A stretch of DNA of 20,483 nucleotides from CAZRZN01 sp964604565. Its GTDB lineage: Bacteria; Pseudomonadota; Alphaproteobacteria; Rhodobacterales; Rhodobacteraceae. The notes beneath the pieces were generated by a model. It did no database searches, was not told the DNA's origin, and saw nothing but the letters and a program-made list of their open reading frames with translations. How positions within the stretch are numbered: position 1 is the stretch's first letter; every line of letters begins with the position of its first letter. Below are positions 1 to 6,603 of the stretch, in pieces. The stretch spans positions 1 through 20,483 of the forward strand of contig CAZRZN010000051.1 of assembly GCA_964604565.1 (NCBI GenBank). Direction: 5' to 3'. Made by a program: the position numbers and the translations under genes.

Positions 1-1
1 C

Positions 2-191
2 TGGACTGCGGGGCCGGACGTTGGTCTGTGTTGACTAAGCAGCTTGTTGGAAAGCGATCTAATGTTTTCCTAAAGGTTTCCATTCCTCGGTCAAAAGGAT
101 CGTCAGATGGAGTAAGGCGATGAGCAAACAGTTGAAAACTGGTGCAAGTCAAGGCTGTTGCCTGGAGGGCAGGGCTTCTATCATAACGTGA
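2..191 (+). mobile_element. possible decayed left end of an IS3-family element
   Basis: The window opens with TGGACTGCGGGGCC, which resembles IS3-family terminal inverted repeats (TG-start, GGACTG type). About 110 nt on there is a strong Shine-Dalgarno (GGAGTAAGG) and an ATG at 120 opening a 23-codon frame that begins MSKQLKTGAS and stops at 191. An MSKQ/MSKR start followed by Lys/Ala-rich sequence and an 'AAGG...TTGCCTGGAG' stretch is reminiscent of IS3 OrfA leaders (FKAKVALEA) after small indels. No transposase catalytic part, right end or target duplication is visible, so this is a remnant at most. It could equally be ordinary intergenic DNA with a leader peptide. Confidence 0.27.
120..191 (+). 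CDS. small 23-residue open frame with strong ribosome binding site
   Basis: The ATG at 120 follows GGAGTAAGG with a 3-nt gap after GG, a better Shine-Dalgarno than that of most genes here. The peptide starts MSKQLKTGAS, contains a Cys-Cys pair and ends at TGA 189-191. It is not recognised as any family. It may be the truncated start of a transposase OrfA, or a short leader upstream of the kinase gene. The first GGTGCAA motif lies inside it. Real expression is uncertain. Confidence 0.25.
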   Translation: MSKQLKTGASQGCCLEGRASIIT

Positions 192-231
192 AAGAACGCG
201 TTGCACCATGTCAGCCGGGAACACGGTGCAA
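141..231. promoter_or_regulatory. three GGTGCAA motifs upstream of the kinase operon
   Basis: GGTGCAA occurs at 141-147 and 225-231 on the plus strand and as its reverse complement TTGCACC at 201-207. The last two form a perfect 7-bp inverted repeat with a 17-nt spacer. All three lie within 91 bp and end 35 bp before the kinase start at 267. Seen directly: the repeats. Inferred: a regulator-binding cluster or a leader hairpin controlling the downstream operon. Confidence 0.35.
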
Positions 232-266
232 GCAGGGTGTGGCAGCCGCATCGGCCGGAAAAGAGG

Positions 267-1094
267 ATGAGTATCGCCCGTATGGCCCGTATCCTGATCC
301 TGTCCAGCTGGGTTGCATTCGGTCATGTCGGGCTCTGCGCGGCGGCGCCCGCGCTTCAGGCATTGGGCCACAGCGTCACACAGCTGCCTACAGTGTTCCT
401 GTCGAACCATCCGGGCTGGCCGAATGTGTCAGGGCGTCCGGTGCCGCCAGACGAGATCCGCGGGATGGTGAATGCACTGGAGACCAACGGCTGGCTGGAT
501 ACCCATGACGCCCTGTTGATCGGCTATTTGCCGTCACCGGATCATGTTGTTTTGGCCTGTGATCTTGTGGATCGGATGCGGCGCGGGCCGGGACCCCTGC
601 GCATCGTGGTCGATCCGGTGCTGGGCGATCTCCCCGACGGATTGTATCTGGCTGAACCGGTTGCCGCTGCCGTGCGCGACCGATTGGTGGCCCTCGCCGA
701 CGTGCTGACACCGAACCTGTTCGAACTGGGCTGGCTGACTGGCCGCCCCGTCAGGACGCTGCCGGAGGCCGAACAGGCGGCCAATGCCTTGCGCGCAACC
801 TCTGGGGCAAAGCAGATTTTCGTGACCTCACCGCCTATCGGTGATCGCATGACCGGTCTACTGTGCATCGAGGGGAGCGGCGCCCGGGCGATCCCGAGTC
901 CTTTGCGCTGCGGTGTGCCGCATGGCGTCGGCGACGTCTTTTCGGCCTTCATTGCCGCCGGGCTGGCGCCGGACGTGGCGCTGGACCATCTGACCGCGCT
1001 GATTGACGCCAGCCGGAACGCACCCCACTTGCGCATTGCAGAGACGGCCTCTGCCTGGACCCGCACTGCCCCGTTTCCGACCTCGGAGAACTAA
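267..1094 (+). CDS. pyridoxal-kinase-like kinase (PfkB/ribokinase superfamily)
   Basis: This 275-residue protein looks like a PdxK/PdxY-type kinase, which transfers ATP phosphate to the 5'-hydroxyl of pyridoxal-like substrates in the cytoplasm. The N terminus (ILILSSWVAFGHVG, residues 9-22) matches the PdxY 'QSHVVYGHAG' substrate loop. DPVLGD (116-121) and TPNLFEL (148-154) are family signatures. GVGD (220-223) is the anion-hole motif, with D223 as the expected catalytic base. The start at 267 has GGAA/AGAGG just upstream; ATG 282 is a possible alternative because PdxY proteins begin at the equivalent of MARIL. Its stop lies 3 nt before the next ATG, so the two genes are one operon. The partner is a TIM-barrel/methylglyoxal-synthase fusion rather than a vitamin B6 gene, so the true substrate may be another alcohol or sugar-like compound. 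The family is clear; the substrate is not. Confidence 0.8.
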   Translation: MSIARMARILILSSWVAFGHVGLCAAAPALQALGHSVTQLPTVFLSNHPGWPNVSGRPVPPDEIRGMVNALETNGWLDTHDALLIGYLPSPDHVVLACDLVDRMRRGPGPLRIVVDPVLGDLPDGLYLAEPVAAAVRDRLVALADVLTPNLFELGWLTGRPVRTLPEAEQAANALRATSGAKQIFVTSPPIGDRMTGLLCIEGSGARAIPSPLRCGVPHGVGDVFSAFIAAGLAPDVALDHLTALIDASRNAPHLRIAETASAWTRTAPFPTSEN

Positions 1095-1097
1095 CCC

Positions 1098-2171
1098 ATG
1101 GCATTCGATTTCATCCTCATGCTGACCGCCAATGACCGTACGATCCCGGACGCCCGCGCCCGTCTGGAAGAGGCGCTGGAAGGCGGCGTCCGGCACATCG
1201 GATTCAAGGACGTCGGGCTGCCCATGTCCGAACTGAAGGGCCTGGCCGCCGCGATTCGCAGTGCGGGCGGGCGGTCCTATCTGGAGGTCGTCAGCCTGGA
1301 CGCCGAACGCGAACTTGCCTCGGCCCGCGCGGCGGTCGAGATCGATGTGGACTGTCTGCTGGGTGGCACGCGCGCGCGCGAGGTGACCGAGGTCATCCGC
1401 CATCACCCCATCCGCTACTATCCCTTTCCAGGGCGCATCACCGGCCATCCAAGCGTCCTGGAGGGACCGATCGCAGAGATCGTCGATTACGCGCGGGAGC
1501 TTGCCGATTTCGAACATGTGCATGGATTGGACTTGCTGGCCTACCGTTTTGACGGGGATGTGCCGCGCCTGATGAAAGAGGTCTGCGGCGCCGTGGGCAA
1601 ACCCGTTATCATGGCGGGCAGCATCGACAGCGAATCCCGCGTAACGGCGGCGGCGCAGGCGGGCGCGGCAGGCTTTACCGTGGGGACGGCGGCCTTGTCG
1701 GGGGCCTTCCCCGCCGAGGGCAGCGGTTTTGCGGCGCAGGTCCGGTCGATCCTCGACATCACGTCCCGGGCCCGCCTGTTGTCCACAGCGCCAAGGCGAC
1801 TGGCGCTTGTGGCCCACGACACGCGCAAGGCACAGCTTCGGGCCTGGGTCAGCCGGCACCAGAGCGCGCTTATGGGGCATCGGCTGATCTGCACCGGCAG
1901 CACCGGACGGATGCTGGCCGAACAGCATCCCGGCCTCTTGATCCGCCGCCTGCAACGCGGGGACCGCGGCGGGGATCAGCAGTTGGGGGCCTTGATCGCG
2001 ACAGGAGAGCTGGATGCGGTGATCTTTTTCGCGGACCCGACCGTGCCGCATGGCGGCGACGCGGATCTACAGGCGTTGACCCGGCTGGCCATGCTGCATG
2101 ATACGCCCATCGCGCTCAGTTCCTCTGCCGCAGACATGTTGGCGGCGGCGCTTTTGTCCGCGCCCCGATGA
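1098..2171 (+). CDS. TIM-barrel domain fused to methylglyoxal synthase
   Basis: This 357-residue protein has two parts. Residues 1-225 look like a phosphate-binding TIM barrel of the HisA/ThiE kind: 'VIMAGSID' (170-177) and 'GFTVGTAAL' (192-200) resemble the beta-7 and beta-8 phosphate-gripping loops. Residues 234-355 match methylglyoxal synthase, which converts dihydroxyacetone phosphate to methylglyoxal plus phosphate. The match covers ALVAHDTRK (H240, D241, K244), TGSTG (266-270), GGDQQ with catalytic-type D293, FFADP (D313), H318 and D323, against E. coli MgsA H19/D20/K23, TGTTG, D71, D91, H98 and D101. MgsA itself is about 150 residues with no barrel. The gene starts 3 nt after the kinase stop, with GGAG upstream. 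The synthase part is recognised strongly; the barrel's reaction is unknown. A barrel that makes or consumes a triose phosphate is my inference. Confidence 0.85.
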   Translation: MAFDFILMLTANDRTIPDARARLEEALEGGVRHIGFKDVGLPMSELKGLAAAIRSAGGRSYLEVVSLDAERELASARAAVEIDVDCLLGGTRAREVTEVIRHHPIRYYPFPGRITGHPSVLEGPIAEIVDYARELADFEHVHGLDLLAYRFDGDVPRLMKEVCGAVGKPVIMAGSIDSESRVTAAAQAGAAGFTVGTAALSGAFPAEGSGFAAQVRSILDITSRARLLSTAPRRLALVAHDTRKAQLRAWVSRHQSALMGHRLICTGSTGRMLAEQHPGLLIRRLQRGDRGGDQQLGALIATGELDAVIFFADPTVPHGGDADLQALTRLAMLHDTPIALSSSAADMLAAALLSAPR

Positions 2172-2313
2172 TCCCTTGCAAAGACGCTTTTCGATGCGCC
2201 GCGCGGCGACGGAGTATCGGGATCCGCTGAGAGCTGCCCCCACAGCTTTCGGGACATGGCGCAGGCCCGGCGGAGCGGTTGACAGGCCTGACCCGCCCGG
2301 CGCAGGGCGCCCG
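2172..2313. other. convergent intergenic spacer
   Basis: This is 142 nt between two converging genes. A short CGCCC/GGGCG stem (2294-2309) with a 6-nt loop lies next to the SRAP gene stop, but no U-run follows on either strand, so I do not call it a terminator. I see no coding potential. Confidence 0.4.
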
Positions 2314-2970
2314 TCAGATCGGTTCGATCAGCTGCGCCCCTGAGGCCCGGTTGGAATTGACCTCGGTCCCGACCCGGTGCCATTCCAGTGCGTTCTCCGG
2401 GGCCGCCCGCATCAGGGCGGCGGCGCCGTGCCCTTCCTCGCCCAGCCATTTGGCCCAATCCTCGGAGGCCAGAAGCACCGGCATCCGGTGGTGGATTTGT
2501 GACATCGCATCATTCGCCGCGCAGGTCACCACCGCGCAAGTACGCAATGCATCGCCGTCCCTCTCCCAGTCCTGCCATATCCCGGCCATCGCCAGCGGCC
2601 CGTCCCCGGTGGGCTGAATGAACCACGGAAGGCGATTGCCGTCCTCGTCCTTGGTCCATTCGAAAAAGCCGCTGGCAGGGATCAGGCAGCGACGTTCCCG
2701 GCAGGCAGACTTGAAGGCGGGCTTATCCGCGACTGTCTCTGCCCGCGCGTTGATCAGCAGCGGACCGTCGCTCGGCGTCTTGTACCAATGTGGCAGGAAT
2801 CCCCAACGCATCGCTTGCAGACGGCGCCCATCGCCACCGGTGACGACATGCACATTGTCCGTCGGGCAGACGTTGTAATTCGGCACCTGCGGCAAATCAT
2901 TGGCAGGGGTCGCGTCGAACAACTGCGCCATTGCGTCGCTTGGCATCGTTATCGCAAACCGCCCGCACAT
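2314..2970 (-). CDS. SRAP-domain protein (YedK/HMCES family) shielding abasic sites
   Basis: This 218-residue protein is the usual size for bacterial YedK. The family forms a thiazolidine crosslink between its N-terminal cysteine and abasic sites in single-stranded DNA, protecting stalled forks. All expected active-site residues are visible: Cys2 right after Met in MCGRF, N74 in 'INARAET', E104 in 'GFFEW', and H160 in the 'IHHRMP' motif. 'MRWGFLPHW' (54-62) is another family hallmark. The start at 2970 is forced, because Cys2 must become N-terminal after Met removal. The gene begins 6 nt after the stop of the upstream methyltransferase, so they are probably co-transcribed. No SOS box was seen in this short gap; any regulation would come from the methyltransferase promoter. 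Confidence 0.95.
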   Translation of the reverse strand: MCGRFAITMPSDAMAQLFDATPANDLPQVPNYNVCPTDNVHVVTGGDGRRLQAMRWGFLPHWYKTPSDGPLLINARAETVADKPAFKSACRERRCLIPASGFFEWTKDEDGNRLPWFIQPTGDGPLAMAGIWQDWERDGDALRTCAVVTCAANDAMSQIHHRMPVLLASEDWAKWLGEEGHGAAALMRAAPENALEWHRVGTEVNSNRASGAQLIEPI

Positions 2971-2976
2971 CTGTCG

Positions 2977-4170
2977 CTACAGCCCGAACCTTGAATAATG
3001 CAGCAGACCCCAGGCACACATTTCCCGTTCCATCCTGCCCCAGAGATCGGCAAAGCGGAGCGGGTCGAGTTTTACCATCTTCTGAATCTCCGCGATGGTG
3101 CGCCGGTTGTCGATTGCGGCCATCAGGGGCGCACATTCGCGGGGCAGGCGCACCTGCACATCGGCCTCTTTCAACGTCAGGGGCAGGGGACGGCCCTGCG
3201 CCACCGCCTGCGCGGGCTTGCGCATGTCCTGAAAATGCGACCTCGGGACGAGACTCTGTCTTGATCCCTTGGCCACCGGGCGGTCTTCGTCCGCGGGCAC
3301 AAGGTAGCCAAGATGCTTTTTGATCGTTCCGCGCAGCTTTTCCGCCAGCGCCATGGCCGTGGCGTCATCCATACCCTTGGGGCGGTCGGTGATGCGCGCA
3401 AGGTCATACAACCCCGGCGGCAAAAGACCCTGAAGCCGCCAGCCGGTCTGCTCTAGGGTTTCCGTCAGGCGCGGAATGTCAAAAGGCGTGTCCTGCCCGT
3501 GCAGCAGAAGGTCGTAGAACCCTGCGTCGCTGACCTTGTGGTCCGAAACATTGGGGTTGGCGGCAAATGGATGGGCCTTGTGCAACCCGGCCACGATCTT
3601 CTTGGCGCGGCTGAGGCGGACCTGTGGCGCCATCCCGTCGAAGAGCGTGCCAAAGGCTTCTTGCAGGGGATAAATGCCCGACCGGCCATAAGGCGCATAA
3701 ACCATGAAGCCCATGCCCCCGCCTGGGGCCAGCGCCGCGCGCAACGCGGCGAAGCCCTCCGTCGGATCCGGCAGATGGTGCAACACGCCGCAACAGTCGA
3801 TGTAGTCGAAAGGCCCATGATCCGGCGCATCCAGCAGGCTGCCAGTGAGGAAGGTGATGTTTTCCAGTCCTCTCACCTTGGCACGGGCCTCGGCGATTTC
3901 GCGCGAGGCGGTGGACAGATCGAGATAGGTCAATTCGTAGGGTGCGCCCGCATTGGTCATCAGCGTGGCCAACTGGATCAGCGCGTCGCCTGTTCCGCCG
4001 CCTGCAACCAGCGCCCGCAGCGGGGTCGACCAGTCTCTTTGGCCGGCGAACAGGAAATGGTCGATCTCGAACGGGTGAGAAGGGGACCCGATGATCAGCC
4101 GCTTCGCCTCATCCGCGGGGTCACGTTCGGGATAGGGATAACTTTCATACTGTTGCTTGACCGAGACCAT
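2977..4170 (-). CDS. class I SAM-dependent methyltransferase
   Basis: This 397-residue protein starts MVSVKQQYESYPYPERDP; the YxxYPYP opening is typical of a bacterial methyltransferase group. The SAM-binding core follows: motif I VAGGGTGD (55-62), acidic ribose-binding D84 in TYLDLS, and the 'DYIDCCGVLHHLPDP' segment (122-136). Residues about 335-395 form an extra C-terminal domain that looks winged-helix or regulatory in character (LMAAIDNRRTIAEI...). The start at 4170 is chosen because AAGGAGG lies 6 nt upstream; an in-frame ATG at 4221 has no such site. The substrate cannot be read from sequence. It lies upstream of the SRAP gene with a 6-nt gap and is divergent from an acyl-CoA synthetase. 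Confidence 0.85.
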   Translation of the reverse strand: MVSVKQQYESYPYPERDPADEAKRLIIGSPSHPFEIDHFLFAGQRDWSTPLRALVAGGGTGDALIQLATLMTNAGAPYELTYLDLSTASREIAEARAKVRGLENITFLTGSLLDAPDHGPFDYIDCCGVLHHLPDPTEGFAALRAALAPGGGMGFMVYAPYGRSGIYPLQEAFGTLFDGMAPQVRLSRAKKIVAGLHKAHPFAANPNVSDHKVSDAGFYDLLLHGQDTPFDIPRLTETLEQTGWRLQGLLPPGLYDLARITDRPKGMDDATAMALAEKLRGTIKKHLGYLVPADEDRPVAKGSRQSLVPRSHFQDMRKPAQAVAQGRPLPLTLKEADVQVRLPRECAPLMAAIDNRRTIAEIQKMVKLDPLRFADLWGRMEREMCAWGLLHYSRFGL

Positions 4171-4183
4171 GCAACCCTCCTTT
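4163..4183 (-). promoter_or_regulatory. strong ribosome binding site deciding the methyltransferase start
   Basis: On the minus strand AAGGAGGGTTGC directly precedes ATG at 4170, giving a near-perfect anti-16S match at good spacing. It argues against the longer in-frame start at 4221. Confidence 0.75.
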
Positions 4184-4506
4184 TCTTTCAGTTCATGTGC
4201 CTCGCTTTTGCCCTGTGACACAAGCCTCGATCCGACAGGTGCGCCGAGTCAGAAAATCGCGGGGCTTCCGGCACTCTCCATATTCGCATCGGCCAAGGCT
4301 GCCGGGTGATCTCTGCAACAGGCGCAGCGCCTCGTTGCAAGGTGGTCATCGGTGGACGGCGGCGCGCTTTCCTTGGCATCGGGACAGGTGCAGCCGCCCC
4401 GGGATCGTTGCGTCACGAAGCCTTGGCCCCGGGTGGCTTTCCCTTGCGTGCTCGCGCTTTCCTTTCCACACTGAGGTGAACAGGGAAACCGGGAGGAGAG
4501 ACGCCC
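4171..4506. other. 336-nt divergent intergenic region
   Basis: This spacer separates the divergent methyltransferase and acyl-CoA synthetase genes and should hold both promoters. I could not pick convincing -35/-10 pairs. The clearest element is the palindrome at 4314-4339. GCTTTCC occurs three times between about 4365 and 4465 with no regular spacing. I see no gene. Confidence 0.5.
4314..4339. promoter_or_regulatory. imperfect 26-bp palindrome, candidate operator
   Basis: TGCAAC-AGGC (4314-4323) pairs with GCCT-(C)-GTTGCA (4329-4339), leaving a 5-nt centre and one bulged C. That is ten paired positions. It sits near the middle of the divergent spacer, about 145 nt from the methyltransferase start and 170 nt from the acyl-CoA synthetase start. 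That position suits an operator for a dimeric regulator acting on one or both genes. The regulator is unknown; a hairpin in RNA is the alternative. Confidence 0.4.
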
Positions 4507-6405
4507 ATGACCTACGCGGGAATGGACGATCGCAACGCAATCGAAGCGGAGATGCCTTGGGCAGAACGGGAGATCCCCAAGACGCTGTGGGGACAGCTGA
4601 CAAAGACCGCAGAGCGTTTTCCAAACCGCCCCGCCGTCAGCTACCAGTTGCTTTCGGGACCGAACGACAAGGCCGAAACGCTGAATTGGGCAGAACTGCG
4701 CGACCGCACGGCGCAGGCGGCCAATCTTTTCCATAGTCTCGGCATCGGTGAGGACGATGTGGTTGCCTATGTCCTGCCCAACTGCAACGAGGCGGTCGTG
4801 ACCCTGCTGGGTGGGGCCATCGCGGGGATCGTCAATCCGATCAACCCGCTACTGGAGGCCGAGCAGATTGCCGCCATTCTGCGCGAAACGGACGCCAAGG
4901 TCGTGGTCACGCTGAAGGCCTTTCCAAAGACCGACATCGCGCAAAAGATGGCTGAGGCGGTGAGAAACGCGCCCCACGTGCACACGGTGCTGGAGGTCGA
5001 TCTCAACCGGTATCTCACGCCACCCAAAAGCTGGATCGTCCCGCTGATCCGACCAAGAAATCCAGGGAACCATCACGCCGATGTAAAAAGCTTTGTCCAG
5101 GAGGCGGCCAGACAGCCCAAGGGCCTGCAATTCGCCGACAGCACCGATGACCGGGTCGCCGCCTATTTCCACACAGGGGGCACCACGGGCATGCCCAAGG
5201 TGGCGCAGCACAGCTATCAGGGGATGCTTTATAATGGCTGGTTGGGGAACAGGCTGCTGTTCTCTGAAACCGACAGCGTCATGTGCCCGCTACCACTGTT
5301 CCATGTCTTTGCCTGCCATGTGATCCTGATGGCCATGGTGTTCTCCGGCGCGCATGTGGTCTTTCCCACACCCGCAGGATACCGGGGTGAGGGTGTAATG
5401 GACAATTTCTGGAAGCTCTGCGAGCGCTGGAAGATCACCTTTGTCATCACCGTGCCCACCGCGGTGTCGGCACTGATGCAGCGCAAGGTGGACGCTGACA
5501 TCTCGACGATAAAGACCGCCTTTTCTGGATCGGCGCCGATGCCGATGGAATTGTTCAAACGCTTTGAAACGGCCTGCGGCGTCACCATCTGCGAAGGCTA
5601 CGGACTGACCGAGGCGACATGCCTTGTGTCGGTCAATCCTCTGGACGGGCTGAAGAAAGTCGGCTCTGTCGGCATACCTTTTCCCTATACCGATGTCCGG
5701 ATCCTCAAGACGGTGCAAGGCAATCCGGTGGACTGTGCGGTCGACGAGATCGGGGAGATCTGCGTGTCCAACCCCGGTGTCCTCGAAGGGCGCACCTATA
5801 CCGAGGCGGAAAAGAACGCCGATCTGTTTCACCATGGCACGCATCTGCGCACGGGCGATCTGGGCCGGCTCGATGCCGACGGCTATCTCTGGATCACCGG
5901 ACGCGCCAAGGATCTGATCATTCGCGGGGGCCACAATATCGACCCGACGGAGATCGAAGAGGCGTTGCTGGGCCACCCGGCGGTCGCCTTTGCCGGGGCC
6001 ATCGGCCAGCCGGACGCCCATTCAGGAGAGTTGCCCTGCGCTTTTGTCGAACTGGTGGAGGGGGGCAAGGTGACCGAGAGTGAGCTGATGGAACATGCCC
6101 GCATCCACGTCCATGAACGGGCCGCCCATCCCAAGCACATGACGATCCTGCCGGAACTGCCGAAAACCGCGGTCGGCAAGGTGTTCAAGCCCGATTTGCG
6201 GAAACACGCGATCACCCGGGTTTACAATGCGGCCCTTGAAAAGGCCGGCTGCCCCGCGCGCGTCGTGTCAGTCGTCGATGACAAGAGCCGGGGCCTCGTG
6301 GCGCAGGTCGAGGCGCGGGGCGCCAGCGAGGCGGAGGTCGTCGACGTTCTGGGTGACTTCGTGCGGCCGTGGGACTGGACACAGGACAGTGCCGCCGCGC
6401 AGTAG
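4507..6405 (+). CDS. acyl-CoA synthetase (AMP-forming, ANL superfamily)
   Basis: This 632-residue enzyme activates a carboxylic acid with ATP to an acyl-adenylate and then to the CoA thioester. Motifs in order: P-loop-like YFHTGGTTGMPK (220-231), adenine-binding GYGLTEAT (about 365-372), TGDLG (about 450-454) with the hinge region after it, and C-terminal TAVGKVFKP with catalytic K558. The N-terminal about 45 residues and the C-terminal about 60 residues extend past a minimal family member. The overall length and the 'MPWAEREIPKTLWGQL' start fit a group of proteobacterial fatty-acyl-CoA synthetases. GGAGGAG lies about 9 nt before the ATG. The gene is alone, divergent from the methyltransferase, and ends convergently with the amidase. 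Acyl chain length cannot be told. Cytosolic; no signal peptide or membrane segment is obvious. Confidence 0.93.
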   Translation: MTYAGMDDRNAIEAEMPWAEREIPKTLWGQLTKTAERFPNRPAVSYQLLSGPNDKAETLNWAELRDRTAQAANLFHSLGIGEDDVVAYVLPNCNEAVVTLLGGAIAGIVNPINPLLEAEQIAAILRETDAKVVVTLKAFPKTDIAQKMAEAVRNAPHVHTVLEVDLNRYLTPPKSWIVPLIRPRNPGNHHADVKSFVQEAARQPKGLQFADSTDDRVAAYFHTGGTTGMPKVAQHSYQGMLYNGWLGNRLLFSETDSVMCPLPLFHVFACHVILMAMVFSGAHVVFPTPAGYRGEGVMDNFWKLCERWKITFVITVPTAVSALMQRKVDADISTIKTAFSGSAPMPMELFKRFETACGVTICEGYGLTEATCLVSVNPLDGLKKVGSVGIPFPYTDVRILKTVQGNPVDCAVDEIGEICVSNPGVLEGRTYTEAEKNADLFHHGTHLRTGDLGRLDADGYLWITGRAKDLIIRGGHNIDPTEIEEALLGHPAVAFAGAIGQPDAHSGELPCAFVELVEGGKVTESELMEHARIHVHERAAHPKHMTILPELPKTAVGKVFKPDLRKHAITRVYNAALEKAGCPARVVSVVDDKSRGLVAQVEARGASEAEVVDVLGDFVRPWDWTQDSAAAQ

Positions 6406-6603
6406 AGGCGCGCGATCGGCACGCCACGGTTCGGGGCAGGCGGGTGGCGCGGTCAGCTTTGGTCCGGTGCTGCCCGGCGTTCCGCGCGCCATCCCCTCGG
6501 CAGAAAGGCCACATCAACAAGGCCATCCGCGCCGCTGTCGCGTTGTTGGCGTTTGTCGGATCGGCCTGCACTGATCGCTCGCGTGACTGGCGCGCGTTAG
6601 GCC
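6406..6603. other. convergent intergenic spacer
   Basis: This is 198 nt between the acyl-CoA synthetase and amidase stops. A long-range GGCGCGG/CCGCGCC pairing is possible, but there is no poly-T run and no convincing terminator or small gene. Confidence 0.4.

Noticed and set aside
858..2051. Long minus-strand open frame opposite the kinase and fusion genes
   Set aside because: It is antisense to two well-supported genes, rich in Arg, Gly and Gln as GC-rich shadows are, and shows no family motif.
2294..2309. CGCCC/GGGCG stem as a terminator
   Set aside because: Only 5 bp and no T-run on either strand.
4360..4465. Three GCTTTCC direct repeats upstream of the acyl-CoA synthetase
   Set aside because: Short, irregularly spaced and in C/T-rich sequence where such matches arise easily.
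6512..6600. Lipoprotein-like signal sequence (AIRAAVALLAFVGSAC) on the plus strand after the acyl-CoA synthetase
   Set aside because: It has no ATG, GTG or TTG start at a suitable place, and the frame runs on into sequence antisense to the amidase without a proper end. The lipobox look is probably chance.
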